DNA from: Spirosoma terrae
Lineage (GTDB): Bacteria; Bacteroidota; Bacteroidia; Cytophagales; Spirosomataceae
Direction of reading: 5' to 3'
Length of the DNA stretch: 64,000 nucleotides
NCBI RefSeq assembly: GCF_010435915.1
Contig: NZ_JAAFZH010000009.1
Span: forward strand, 1-64,000
Shown: positions 39,264 to 48,665 of the stretch, in pieces
Layout: every line of letters begins with the position of its first letter
Numbering within the stretch: position 1 is the first letter of the stretch
Notes under the pieces: model-generated
What the model was told of the DNA's origin: nothing
Databases searched by the model: none
Seen by the model: the letters and a program-made list of their open reading frames with translations, nothing else
Program-made: the position numbers and the translations under genes

Positions 39264-40565
39264 ATGAAATCGATACGAATTTTTTTATTCATAGCCGCCC
39301 TCTCGATGGCAGGTTGTAAACTAGACCTTACCAACCCCAACGGCCCCACCGATGCTCAGGTTCTCAATACCCGCGATGGTATGATAACGCTCAGCATTGG
39401 TATGCGGCAATTTTATTCAACTTCCGGTCTGGAATCACTCATCTTAACGCCAGGTACTACGGCTCGTGAAACAAAAGGCATTACAACCTTCACCAATATT
39501 CTGGAAATAGACGCAGGCGGCACATCGTTGCCTACCTTCAATGGGAACGTACTGAATCTATGGCTGCGCCTGTTACGGGTGATGGGCATGGCAGAAGACA
39601 TCATGGCTAACGCGCCAACGGTACTGGCCGGAGATGCCGCTATGCGTAGTGGTGTACTGGCTCATGCCAATCTCTTCAAAGCTATGGCGCTAGGTGGGCT
39701 GGCTACTGCCTTCGAGCAAATACCTCTGCAAACCAATAAAGGGGGTCAGGCCACTTTCTCTGACCGCAAAGCCGCTCTGACCGAAGCAATCCGGTTATTA
39801 GATGAAGCCGCTACGTTAGTAACGACTACCCCGCCTTCGGCCGCTTTTAACAGTCAGGTTGCCGGTACGGACTTCGACCTGATCAATACGATACAGGCTT
39901 ATCGGGCTCGTTACAATCTGGTAGCGGGGAACTATACTGCCGCCATTACGGCAGCCAATGCCGTTAATCTGAGCGCTCGTTCCCAGTTCGTTTATAATAC
40001 CCAGAGTCCTAACCCGGTTTATCAGCAGGTTCAGATTTCGGCTAACTACGCGCCTAGGGCTAATTTTGGTTTACCAACTTCGCTGGTTGAAACGGCCGAC
40101 GGACGACTGGCTTTTTATCTGACTACCCCCGATAAAACGGTTAATGGGGAGCAGCTAAAAACTCTAAAAGGCTTCTTTGATGCTATAGACCGCCCAATAC
40201 CTGTTTATCTACCCGACGAGGTTCGTCTGGCCAGAGCCGAAGCGCTGGTACGTAGCAACGGCGATCTAAACGCAGCCGTAGCCGATATCAATGCGGTGCG
40301 CACGCAAAAAACGGGCGATCCTTTTGGCGTCTATGCCGGATTGAATGCTTATAGCGGAGCCGTCACGGCTGAGGCATTATTAGTGGAGATTTACAAACAA
40401 CGGGGAGCCGAATTGTTCCTGACAGGTCAACGCCTGGAAGATAGCCGTCGATTTAATCGGCCTGCTCCTCCAGCAAACCTTACCGAACGCAACCGAAATT
40501 TCTATCCGTATCCAGATCAGGAGCGTTTAACGAACCCCAATACACCGGCAGATCCGGCGATTTAA
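39264..40565 (+). CDS. SusD/RagB-like outer-membrane lipoprotein
   Basis: 433 residues. The lipobox SMAGC at 15-19 predicts surface lipidation. Helical TPR-like SusD fold: early LTNPNGPTDAQV, NLFKAMALGGLATAFEQIPL near 136-155, and the C-terminal family signature EIYKQRGAELFLTGQRLEDSRRF near 372-394. Slightly short compared with typical SusD (about 500). Surface lid that binds substrate over the SusC channel. Translationally close to susC; the pair ends at a terminator. Confidence 0.92.
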   Translation: MKSIRIFLFIAALSMAGCKLDLTNPNGPTDAQVLNTRDGMITLSIGMRQFYSTSGLESLILTPGTTARETKGITTFTNILEIDAGGTSLPTFNGNVLNLWLRLLRVMGMAEDIMANAPTVLAGDAAMRSGVLAHANLFKAMALGGLATAFEQIPLQTNKGGQATFSDRKAALTEAIRLLDEAATLVTTTPPSAAFNSQVAGTDFDLINTIQAYRARYNLVAGNYTAAITAANAVNLSARSQFVYNTQSPNPVYQQVQISANYAPRANFGLPTSLVETADGRLAFYLTTPDKTVNGEQLKTLKGFFDAIDRPIPVYLPDEVRLARAEALVRSNGDLNAAVADINAVRTQKTGDPFGVYAGLNAYSGAVTAEALLVEIYKQRGAELFLTGQRLEDSRRFNRPAPPANLTERNRNFYPYPDQERLTNPNTPADPAI

Positions 40566-40590
40566 TCTGGGGTAAAACTATAAGTTACAC

Positions 40591-40625
40591 AAATAGGCTT
40601 CGGGTACACTAGAAGCCTATTTTGT
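40591..40625 (+). terminator. Terminator after susD-like gene
   Basis: Perfect 11-bp stem AAATAGGCTTC/GAAGCCTATTT (40591-40601 with 40612-40622), a 10-nt loop, ending in TTTGTATAAT. Confidence 0.75.
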
Positions 40626-40850
40626 ATAATATACCTCCATATATATTTCTTTGAATTGAGCTAACGGTCAATCTTACTTACCTTTTCTACCGTAAATACC
40701 CTTACTGGTTGCTTTTCTGCTTATTCCTGAATCTGATAAGCAGTTCTAACCAAAACAGTGTGAAAATGCGCTTACTGACCGTTACTCTATATGGGTAACC
40801 CCGTCAGACCTATTGTTTACCTTCCAGCCATTATAATAGGTCTATACGTT

Positions 40851-41837
40851 ATGAAAACGGTGCTTTTAACAGGCGCGAATGGTTTTTTAGGTGGACACCT
40901 TTGTCGGGAATTACTCGCACGAGGGTACGGAGTTCGGGCTTTTGTTCGTCCGCAGGGTGATAATCGAGTATTGAACGGATTGCCTGTAGATGTCTGGCCG
41001 GGCGATCTTCGGGAAATTGATAATGTGCGGGCAGCTACGTATGGCTGCGATTACGTTATTCACGCCGGAGCGTTGGCTCAGGTAAATCCAGCTCGTTCAC
41101 GTACCGTTGTTGACACCAACATTGGCGGAACGGCCGCTGTTCTGGCGGCCGCTATCCAGGCAGATGTAGAGCGACTAGTTTTTGTAGGTACGGCTAACGT
41201 CTTTGGTTTTGGGACAAAAGATAAGCCCGGCGACGAAACCTCTCCCTACATGGGCGAACCATATGGATTAGATTATATGGACAGCAAAAAGGCAGCCACA
41301 AACCTGGTTCTTCAGGCCGTGCGGGCAGATAAAGTCCCTGCTGTACTGGTTCATCCAACCTTCATGATTGGGCCATTAGACTATAAAATCACCTCTAATG
41401 CTTTACTCCTGGCCCTACATCGCCGTCAGGTAGCGGGTATTCCGGCTGGGGGAAAAAATTACATTCATGTTGCCGATGCGGCCGTAGCCACCGTAAACGC
41501 TTTAACAATGGGAACAATCGGCGAATCGTATATACTCGGTAACGAAAACTTAAGCTACGACGAGTTTTTCTCACTAGTTGCCGAGATTGCTAAGGTCAAA
41601 AAACCTGCGTACACTATACCTCCGCTTATTACGTCCATTATAGGGCGACTGAGCGAATGGCAAGGTCGAACACTAGGCGTTCGTAGTCAGCTCAATGTGG
41701 CAATGGCGATGGTTGCTAATGACAGTCATTATTTTAACGTATCGAAAGCCGTCAATACACTTAAGCTGCCCCAAACGCCTATTCGGATCGCCATCCAACA
41801 GGCTTTCGACTGGTTCCGGCAGCAGGGTTATGTTTAA
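40851..41837 (+). CDS. NAD-dependent epimerase/dehydratase (extended SDR)
   Basis: 328 residues from ATG 40851; an in-frame ATG at 40791 adds a non-conserved hydrophobic leader. NAD-binding TGANGFLGG near 7-15; catalytic YxxxK as YMDSK near 142-146; substrate region VHPTFMIGP near 166. Resembles dihydroflavonol-reductase/3-beta-HSD-like and sugar epimerase members of the extended SDR group. Substrate not determinable. A perfect bidirectional terminator follows immediately after the stop. Confidence 0.88.
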   Translation: MKTVLLTGANGFLGGHLCRELLARGYGVRAFVRPQGDNRVLNGLPVDVWPGDLREIDNVRAATYGCDYVIHAGALAQVNPARSRTVVDTNIGGTAAVLAAAIQADVERLVFVGTANVFGFGTKDKPGDETSPYMGEPYGLDYMDSKKAATNLVLQAVRADKVPAVLVHPTFMIGPLDYKITSNALLLALHRRQVAGIPAGGKNYIHVADAAVATVNALTMGTIGESYILGNENLSYDEFFSLVAEIAKVKKPAYTIPPLITSIIGRLSEWQGRTLGVRSQLNVAMAMVANDSHYFNVSKAVNTLKLPQTPIRIAIQQAFDWFRQQGYV

Positions 41838-41878
41838 CACAAAAAAGGCTCTCAGTAATTTGAGAGCCTTTTTTGTGT
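41837..41878. terminator. Bidirectional terminator
   Basis: 18-bp perfect arms (41837-41854 and 41861-41878) with a 6-nt loop, A and T runs at the ends. Lies between the epimerase and the converging GNAT gene. Confidence 0.88.
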
Positions 41879-41895
41879 AGACTATTGCTATCGAA

Positions 41896-42606
41896 CTAGT
41901 GAACTGTTTCCAGTTCTCGCTCGACTCGGTTACGTGAACGATCAGCAGGTTTCAGACGTAGCAAAATGCGTTTTTTTATACGCATCCAACGCTCATACAG
42001 TGATGATTCTTTCAGGAAGTTCCACTTCTCTGCTTTCTTCTCCTGTTTGTGCTCTTCAGGATCGTATAACATTCCAGTACACAAACAATGCTTACGATTT
42101 GTGCGGGTCAGTACATCGAAGTTCGTGCAGCTCGAACAGCCTTTCCAGAAAGCGTCATCGCCCGGCAACTCACTTAACGTAACGGGCTGATAACCCAGAT
42201 CAGAGTTTATTTTCATGACGGCCAGACTGGTCGTGATGCCAATAATCTTAGCTTCTGGAAACATCGTCCGCGACAGCTCAAATGCTTTTGCCTTGATACG
42301 TGTAGCAATACCACTTTTGCGATGGTCAGGATGAACAATCAGGCCAGAGTTCGCTACAAATTTACCGTGTTCCCACGTTTCAATATAGCAAAAACCAACC
42401 CATTCGCCTGATAGCGTCATGGCTATAATAGCCTTGCCCTCAAGCATTTTCTCCATAACGTAAATGGGTGAGCGTTTGGCAATACCGGTTCCCCGGGCTT
42501 TTGCGCTCTCCTCCATTTCTCGGCAAATGGTTTCGGCCAGCCGTAAATGGTTCTCATTGGCGACCTGAACAATGTATTTATCGTTTACTATTTCGGGCGT
42601 AATCAT
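41896..42606 (-). CDS. GNAT N-acyltransferase resembling Bacteroidota N-acylglutamate synthase
   Basis: 236 residues. Starts with a short beta strand, then AKARGTGIAKRSPIYVMEKMLEG near 35-57, FCYIETWEHGKFVANSGLIVHPDHRKSGI near 72-100, and a Cys cluster FWKGCSSCTNFDVLTRTNRKHCLC near 153-176. From memory this matches the GNAT protein that usually heads the argG-argC-argD operon of Bacteroidota, a probable N-acetyl- or N-succinyl-glutamate synthase. Here it stands alone, with no arg genes beside it. The C-terminal 40 residues are very basic. Confidence 0.8.
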   Translation of the reverse strand: MITPEIVNDKYIVQVANENHLRLAETICREMEESAKARGTGIAKRSPIYVMEKMLEGKAIIAMTLSGEWVGFCYIETWEHGKFVANSGLIVHPDHRKSGIATRIKAKAFELSRTMFPEAKIIGITTSLAVMKINSDLGYQPVTLSELPGDDAFWKGCSSCTNFDVLTRTNRKHCLCTGMLYDPEEHKQEKKAEKWNFLKESSLYERWMRIKKRILLRLKPADRSRNRVERELETVH

Positions 42607-42985
42607 CGTCGTTGAAAAGGCGGTTAGTTAACCGCAAACGGAGACGGCGTAATCCGTGCTGTTTGTTAAGATGAAAAAATAAGAAAAAGTCGGAAAAGGT
42701 TTACCGCATAGGCAAACAAAGCGATATGGTCCTTTCGGACCTAAACCGAAATGGCGTAGTATGGAAGAAGGTCGGTATGTAAACGAGCTTTGCCATCGGT
42801 TGTTTTGCTGAAAAAGCGGACAATGTTAGATAGATTATCCGGCTCTTGCAATAGGATAACGTTATTTTTTTCAGATAGTTCGGAACCGGCAAAAAAAATA
42901 CAGCACCAAATTGTACTTACCTACTTTAAAAACTGTATTTTATTGAAATTCATTGCACTATACCAAGATAACTTACCAGCGCTTT
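42607..42985. other. Intergenic, no gene seen
   Basis: 379 bp between two minus-strand genes. AT-rich; contains the likely promoter of the GNAT gene but no consensus box I can defend. Short frames here show no family resemblance. Confidence 0.4.
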
Positions 42986-44089
42986 TTATCGAATGGCCAG
43001 CTCGGTTTTCGCATCAAAAAAATGAGCTTTTCCCAGATTCCAGCCGACATATACCGACTGACCAAATTCCAGTAAAGTGTCTCCTGACAGCTTAGCTACA
43101 AATCGCTGTTCCTCAATCGTAAAATAAGCGAGTACTTCGCTACCCATATGTTCAACGACCTGAATCGTTGTTACGTATAGAGTCTGATTAGTTTCTATTA
43201 ACGACACGCTGATATCTTCAGCCCGAAGCCCCATAATTACTTCTTCACCTTCATACGTTTTCAAGGACTGCTCGTGGCCTGTATCGGTCAGGGGTAGAGT
43301 AAGCGTCTTTTGTTTACTCAAAAAGCAGAGCGTACTATCTTTACGCACAATCTGTCCCGCCAGAAAATTCATCGGTGGTGTCCCGATAAAACCCGCTACA
43401 AATAGATTGGCGGGTTGATTATAAAGCTTCAATGGGGTATCGAACTGCATGACGTCGCCACTACGTAAGACAACAATCCGGTCGCCGAGCGTCATCGCTT
43501 CTATCTGATCGTGGGTTACGTAGATCATAGTCGTCAGTAACTCCCGATGCAATTTTTGCAGCTCGATACGAGTCTGGCCTCGAAGTTTGGCGTCAAGGTT
43601 ACTGAGTGGCTCGTCAAACAGAAAAACTTTGGGGTTACGCACTATGGCCCGGCCAATGGCCACCCGCTGTCGCTGCCCGCCCGACATATCTTTGGGTTTC
43701 CGATCGATCAGGTTTTCGATGTCAAGAATTTTGGCCGCCTGCATCACTCGTTTCCGAATCTCATCTTTCGGCATATTCCGAAGTTTTAGCCCGAACGCCA
43801 TGTTATCGTAAACCGTCATGTGTGGATACAGGGCGTAATTCTGAAAAACCATAGCAATATCTCGATCCTTGGGCGGTAGGTCGTTGATACGTTGACCATC
43901 CAGCAGCAGGTCGCCGTCGGTAATTTCTTCGAGTCCCGCAATCATTCGCAGCAACGTTGATTTACCACAGCCCGATGGTCCTACCAACACCACAAATTCG
44001 CGGTCTTTAATGTCTATATTGACGTCTTTAATTACGTTCGTCCCCTTGTCATAAGCCTTGGCAATATGACGTAGTATAACTTCAGCCAT
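42986..44089 (-). CDS. Carbohydrate ABC transporter ATPase (MalK/UgpC/MsmX type)
   Basis: 367 residues. Walker A GPSGCGKST near 37-45, Q-loop VFQNYALYP near 81, signature MSGGQRQRV near 135, Walker B VFLFDEPLSNLDAKLR near 155, and H-loop VTHDQ. C-terminal about 240-367 is a TOBE-type regulatory domain (IMGLRAEDISV). Energises sugar import by the two permeases encoded upstream. Last gene of a five-gene operon on the minus strand, 31 bp after the enzyme gene. Confidence 0.93.
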   Translation of the reverse strand: MAEVILRHIAKAYDKGTNVIKDVNIDIKDREFVVLVGPSGCGKSTLLRMIAGLEEITDGDLLLDGQRINDLPPKDRDIAMVFQNYALYPHMTVYDNMAFGLKLRNMPKDEIRKRVMQAAKILDIENLIDRKPKDMSGGQRQRVAIGRAIVRNPKVFLFDEPLSNLDAKLRGQTRIELQKLHRELLTTMIYVTHDQIEAMTLGDRIVVLRSGDVMQFDTPLKLYNQPANLFVAGFIGTPPMNFLAGQIVRKDSTLCFLSKQKTLTLPLTDTGHEQSLKTYEGEEVIMGLRAEDISVSLIETNQTLYVTTIQVVEHMGSEVLAYFTIEEQRFVAKLSGDTLLEFGQSVYVGWNLGKAHFFDAKTELAIR

Positions 44090-44120
44090 AGTTTTTATTG
44101 ATGGAAATCCCGGCCTGTTT

Positions 44121-45425
44121 CTAGTTGTATTTTTTCAATGCGTTAATGGCCTCTGGGTATTGTTCCAGCCGCTGAAATGCCCAGAGAGATTCAATGGTCG
44201 ATTCAGCTCCTGAATTGTAGTTCACTTTTCCAGTTGCCCCGATGCCATCATAACCACGGCCAGTTGCTACGTCATACATAATCGCTTTAGCAACATTATT
44301 TCCCAGAAACCAGCTTGCCAACTTCCCGGCCAGCTCAGCGTATTCAGGCTTTTTAGTTTGTTCGTAAGCCTCCAGCGAAGCCCAGATCATTGGCCTGATG
44401 CCATAGGCGATTTGCGAAAAACGGCTGGTTCTGACCGGTTCCATCCCCTTCTTCGTTGACCTCACCTCAAATGACTCCAGAAATCCCTGCCGAAGCAGAT
44501 ACGGATAAAAATGGTCTATCTCACGACGGGCAGCCGCCACCCATTCTGGTCGATTAAGCGCTTTCCCGACACGTAGCAACGCATACGACTGATCACTGGC
44601 GTAGGCGTGCCAGTTATTCTCAAAGCTCAATATGGCTCCATATGGGAATCGATTCTTATCGCCATGCTGCATGGACAGAATTCCTTCACCCAGCGCATCG
44701 ATCAGTTTCAGCAAATCGAGAGTGGGATGTTGCTGGTAAATAGTATTCAAGCTCAGCAACATAATGGCCGCCTGATCGGTACCTGAACCAAACGGCAGCC
44801 AGCCCGGCACTCGCACGCCTTTAACAACCTGATACGTCTTCGGCTGGCTGCCATAATCACGTAGCATATTGGCCACCAGCTTTTGTGTAGCAGCCTGAAT
44901 ACGATCTGCCAGTTCAGCCTCTCTTTTCTGGTAGTACGGCTTCGCTTCTGTCAGTAGCCACATTGCCCGCCACGACCAGAAGTTCGGTTCTGCTACGCTT
45001 GTCCGAAATGTTTTGTTAATCGTGCGGTCTGGCCAGAGAAAATTATAAAAATACCCCGCCCCGGCCTCCTGGTCGGGGGCTTGTAGCTGTAACACAAACT
45101 CGACCATCGTCCGCAGCTTCGTTTGCTTATCCTGATTCATATCAATGTCAGGCTCTCCCAGCAGAAACAGACCTGCGCGCGCTACGTCATCGATGCACGT
45201 AAACCCTTCGTCGGCGTCGGTAACCAGATGATAATCCGGGGCTTCGCTGTAAATAGCGATCGTGCCGACGTCAATACCGCTCGTTTTCAGTTGAACACTC
45301 TGATAGAGATGGTTCAGATGAGACAAATTGACGTATCGGGGTGTAGTCCGCTGAGCCAACGAATTACTCGCATTCCAGAAGAGCACCAAGAAAAAAACAA
45401 AAAGCAAACGTACCAAAGAAACCAT
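44121..45425 (-). CDS. Secreted (alpha/alpha)6-barrel-like protein within ABC importer operon
   Basis: 434 residues. Signal peptide (VRLLFVFFLVLFWNASNSLAQ). The rest is helical with repeated aromatic motifs (NFWSWRAMWLLTEAKPYY near 148, NNWHAYASDQSYALLRVGKAL near 270, IWASLEAYEQTKKPEYAELA near 348), typical of six-hairpin glycosidases, lyases or unsaturated-glycoside hydrolases. DADEGFTCIDDVARA near 71 is a candidate acidic active-site stretch. I cannot assign a GH/PL family. Its position between the permeases and the ATPase implies it acts on the transported oligosaccharide. Confidence 0.75.
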   Translation of the reverse strand: MVSLVRLLFVFFLVLFWNASNSLAQRTTPRYVNLSHLNHLYQSVQLKTSGIDVGTIAIYSEAPDYHLVTDADEGFTCIDDVARAGLFLLGEPDIDMNQDKQTKLRTMVEFVLQLQAPDQEAGAGYFYNFLWPDRTINKTFRTSVAEPNFWSWRAMWLLTEAKPYYQKREAELADRIQAATQKLVANMLRDYGSQPKTYQVVKGVRVPGWLPFGSGTDQAAIMLLSLNTIYQQHPTLDLLKLIDALGEGILSMQHGDKNRFPYGAILSFENNWHAYASDQSYALLRVGKALNRPEWVAAARREIDHFYPYLLRQGFLESFEVRSTKKGMEPVRTSRFSQIAYGIRPMIWASLEAYEQTKKPEYAELAGKLASWFLGNNVAKAIMYDVATGRGYDGIGATGKVNYNSGAESTIESLWAFQRLEQYPEAINALKKYN

Positions 45426-45448
45426 AACGCCAATGCTAAACAGACAAG

Positions 45449-46261
45449 CTAATCTTTAAGCCCCGAAGACGCCATACTACGTATGAAGTGCTTCTGGAAA
45501 AACAGATATAAAACAACAATAGGAATCGCCAGCATCACGGCCGCAGCAATCTTAACGCCCAACTGCCCTTCAGCCCGGCCACCCACCGAAAACAAGGTGA
45601 CCAGTTGAGGCATCGTCATGGTCGATTCATCGCGAATGACGATCAGTGGCCAGAGCGCTTCGTTCCACAACCCCATAAATGTTAGAATGGTAATGGTCAG
45701 CACCGTCGGAAAAATATTCGGGATGAGTACCTGAAAAATGATTCGAAGCTCCCCCGCTCCATCGATCCGGGCCGCGTCAATCAGAGCCTGTGGCAAACTT
45801 TGAAACGCCTGCCGAAATAAAAGCACCGACAAGGAATTGAGCGCGAAGGGAACAATCAGGGCCAGGTACGTATCGACCCAACCTAGTTTCACCATGGTGA
45901 TATAGTTCGGAATCAGTGTGATCTGAAAGGGCAGGGTCATTGTAAAGATGATCAGGTAGAAGATTATGTTTTTGCCCACGAAATCGAGACGGGCCAGCGC
46001 GTACCCAACCATAGCCCCGGATAGTAGGACCAGACCCGTAGTCAACACAGCCACCAGCGCACTGTTCAGGAAGGCCCGATCCAATGGAATTTTTGTGAAT
46101 ACCGTTACGTAGTTGTTCCAGGTGAAATCGACGGGCAGCAGGGTTAGCTCGCCTAAACTACTTTCCGACGATAGCGACGCGCTCAGCATCCATATAAACG
46201 GGTAGATGAACGACAAGGCGGCCAAAACCAGAAGCGAATATTTCAGGATCGTCTGAAGCAT
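45449..46261 (-). CDS. Carbohydrate ABC transporter permease (MalG type)
   Basis: 270 residues, six TM helices. The cytoplasmic EAA loop that docks to the ATPase is seen as DAARIDGAGELRIIFQVLIPNIFP near 163-186. N-terminal YPFIWMLSASLSS and C-terminal FFQKHFIRSMASSGLKD (FxxGxxGxxKG-like) are typical of MalG-type CUT1 permeases. Paired with the MalF-type permease 15 bp upstream. Confidence 0.93.
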   Translation of the reverse strand: MLQTILKYSLLVLAALSFIYPFIWMLSASLSSESSLGELTLLPVDFTWNNYVTVFTKIPLDRAFLNSALVAVLTTGLVLLSGAMVGYALARLDFVGKNIIFYLIIFTMTLPFQITLIPNYITMVKLGWVDTYLALIVPFALNSLSVLLFRQAFQSLPQALIDAARIDGAGELRIIFQVLIPNIFPTVLTITILTFMGLWNEALWPLIVIRDESTMTMPQLVTLFSVGGRAEGQLGVKIAAAVMLAIPIVVLYLFFQKHFIRSMASSGLKD

Positions 46262-46276
46262 GATACAAAAGATGGT

Positions 46277-47128
46277 CTAGACTTCCTGTTCAACGTAACG
46301 GCGCTGGATGATCACCACAAACAGAATAATCAGCGCAAAGCAAAACCCTAACGTAGCGGAATACCCCATGTGGTAGTACTGAAAGGCCTGCCGATAGATA
46401 TACATCACTGCCGACAGTGTCGTGTTCATAGGCCCTCCTTCCGTCATGATATACGGCTCCACAAAGAGCGAAAAACCACCTATGGTCGACAGCACCACCA
46501 CCGTAAAAATTGTAGGATTGATCATCGGTAAAGTAATATACCGAAACTTCTGCCAGTTAGTCGCTCCTTCCAGATCCGCTGCTTCGTAGAGTTGCACGGG
46601 CACCGATTGAAGACCTACTAAAAACAAAATAATATACAGGCCAACGTTTTTCCAGGTTGCCATCACCGCAATAGAATACATAGCTACAGCCGGATCATCG
46701 AGCCAGGCGACACGGGCCATCCCGACAGTCGTCAACAGGCGGTTCAGAATACCTGAATTGTAGCTCAGCAACTGCTGCCACAGAATGGTAACGACAACGC
46801 CGGATACGATGACCGGCAGAAAAAAAGCAGCTCGAAAAAAGGAAGCCCCCCGAACAGTTCGATTCAGTAATTCAGCCAGTGTCAGCGCGACCAAAATTTG
46901 CAAGGGTATATGTACAATCAGGAAACGTACGGTATTCCAGACAGCCTGCCAGAACAGTCGATCATGAATCAGATGCCGGTAGTTGGCAAGACCCACATAC
47001 TTCATGGGGGAAATAATATTCCAGCTGTGAAAAGTCAGCACTACCGAAAATACAACCGGAAACGCCACAAACACCGAAAAGTGCAGCAGATAAGGCGAAA
47101 CCAACAGATAAGGCATCCACTTTTTCAT
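46277..47128 (-). CDS. Carbohydrate ABC transporter permease (MalF type)
   Basis: 283 residues, six TM helices. EAA loop EAADLEGATNWQKFRYITLPMINP near 181-204 is well conserved. N-terminus MKKWMPYLLVSPYLLHFSVFVAFPVVFSV fits CUT1 MalF-like permeases that lack the large periplasmic loop. Second gene of the importer operon, 61 bp after the binding protein. Confidence 0.93.
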   Translation of the reverse strand: MKKWMPYLLVSPYLLHFSVFVAFPVVFSVVLTFHSWNIISPMKYVGLANYRHLIHDRLFWQAVWNTVRFLIVHIPLQILVALTLAELLNRTVRGASFFRAAFFLPVIVSGVVVTILWQQLLSYNSGILNRLLTTVGMARVAWLDDPAVAMYSIAVMATWKNVGLYIILFLVGLQSVPVQLYEAADLEGATNWQKFRYITLPMINPTIFTVVVLSTIGGFSLFVEPYIMTEGGPMNTTLSAVMYIYRQAFQYYHMGYSATLGFCFALIILFVVIIQRRYVEQEV

Positions 47129-47189
47129 CGTGATCGAATGATTCGCTGATTGAGTAACTGGCTAGACCGACACGTATGCATTTATTCTC

Positions 47190-48467
47190 TCAATTTGTGC
47201 CCAGTAACACATCCACTGCCCTTGCCGCATCAGCAATAGCCGCTTCAGGCGTTTTTTTATTAAAAATGACACACGCTTCGTATTCCTGTGAAATAATATC
47301 AAATACCTCAACAATGACTTCGCAATTATCAACTCCTTTAATGTAGCGGGACTGTTGGGCAAATGGCTTCAGACGAGGATTGTTGGCGAGGAACGTAGCA
47401 AAAAACGGATCGGTGTCTACGTGCTTACGGCGGGGAAACTGGTTGGTCAGTTCCATCAACTGCCGATCCCCTTCTTTATCAATGAGCGTTTTCACGAACT
47501 CCCAAGCCGTTTGAGGATCACGGCAGGTGTTGAAAATGACGATATTCTTCGGATCGCCGTAGGTATACACTGGCCCCTGATGTCCATCGGGCACCGGCAT
47601 GGTATAAATTCCATAGTCGAAACCAGGATCTTTGAATTTATCCAGAAAGCTCACCGTCCATGGACCCGTAAACTGCGTAGCGATACGTTGCGCCAGAAAA
47701 GGATCGCGGGTTGCCGAGAGCCGCTCCCTGGCAAAATAATCATTCTTATACAGCGTCTGTAGAAACCTGAACACCTCAATAGCGTACTGATTGTTAAAAG
47801 CAGCTTTGTTGTTCTTGATGAGGGGGGCGCCGTTAGAAGCCGCCAGATACAACGGGTAAAAATTGAACAGGCGTTGATACCAAATGGCTTTCACTTCGGT
47901 ATAGCCCAGCCACTGATCGACATACCCATCTCCGTTTTTATCCTGTCTGAACTGGCGGCCTGCCTCCAGATACGTCGAATAGGTATAGGGAGGCTGTGCA
48001 CTACGTAGTGCGCTGAGAGCCGGAATATTACAAAACAGCATAATCGGATTTACTTTCCAGGGCACCTGATAGATATGGCCGTCGGATGAGGTAATTTCCC
48101 GAATCACGGCACTGTCGCACCGAGCCGCAATAAACTCTCGAAATCCCGTTAACGTATCCAGCGGAATCAGAACGCCTGCCTTGGCATACATCTCAACATT
48201 ACCCTGCCACATGTTGGCATAAATGTCGGGTGTTGTCTTGCCAACAACTGACGCCAGAATAATCTCTTCGCTCGACTGCCCTTCTGGTATCGGCTGGTAA
48301 CGTAGTGGTTTATCAGGATGTAGCTTTTTCCAACGTTCGGTTTGCTGTTGAGCAAATGTAATTTCACCCGCATTGTTGGAGCACCAGAACGTGATAGGTT
48401 GATCGGTAGACTGCTCACGGTGGCAGCTACTAATCAGCACACTTACGAACAGTAAGCGAAAAATCAT
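47190..48467 (-). CDS. Extracellular solute-binding lipoprotein of sugar ABC transporter
   Basis: 425 residues. Lipobox LISSC near 11-15. Family 1 solute-binding fold: ITFWCSNNAGEITFAQQQTERW near 25-46, PDIYANMWQG near 79, QDKNGDGYVDQWLGYTE near 156-172 (a DxDxDG-type calcium loop), and FTGPWTVSFLDKFK near 242. Captures oligosaccharide in the periplasm and delivers it to the MalF/MalG permeases. First gene of the operon; a TAGGTTTG box on the minus strand at 48516-48523 precedes it. Confidence 0.93.
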   Translation of the reverse strand: MIFRLLFVSVLISSCHREQSTDQPITFWCSNNAGEITFAQQQTERWKKLHPDKPLRYQPIPEGQSSEEIILASVVGKTTPDIYANMWQGNVEMYAKAGVLIPLDTLTGFREFIAARCDSAVIREITSSDGHIYQVPWKVNPIMLFCNIPALSALRSAQPPYTYSTYLEAGRQFRQDKNGDGYVDQWLGYTEVKAIWYQRLFNFYPLYLAASNGAPLIKNNKAAFNNQYAIEVFRFLQTLYKNDYFARERLSATRDPFLAQRIATQFTGPWTVSFLDKFKDPGFDYGIYTMPVPDGHQGPVYTYGDPKNIVIFNTCRDPQTAWEFVKTLIDKEGDRQLMELTNQFPRRKHVDTDPFFATFLANNPRLKPFAQQSRYIKGVDNCEVIVEVFDIISQEYEACVIFNKKTPEAAIADAARAVDVLLGTN

Positions 48468-48515
48468 ACGCTATCGTTAATTGGCATTTACTCAAAAACC
48501 CCATAATAATACAAA

Positions 48516-48523
48516 CAAACCTA
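48516..48523 (-). promoter_or_regulatory. -7 box for the ABC importer operon
   Basis: Minus-strand TAGGTTTG, 49 bp before ATG 48467. No ideal -33 partner. Confidence 0.4.
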
Positions 48524-48631
48524 CAAATAATCGTGGACAACGGCCTTTTATGACCTACAAACCCTATCCGAATAGCAATCTGTCTTTTTTAGGCTTAGTG
48601 GGCCACGAATCAGAATCCGTCTACTTCTCCG

Positions 48632-48662
48632 TTTGAAATCCGGACCGACCTTGCTAACTTTG
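48632..48662 (+). promoter_or_regulatory. Canonical promoter abutting dnaX start
   Basis: TTTG at 48632-48635, a 19-nt spacer, then TAACTTTG at 48655-48662. ATG begins at 48666, three bases later, so the transcript should start at or next to the start codon. Confidence 0.7.
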
Positions 48663-48665
48663 AGT

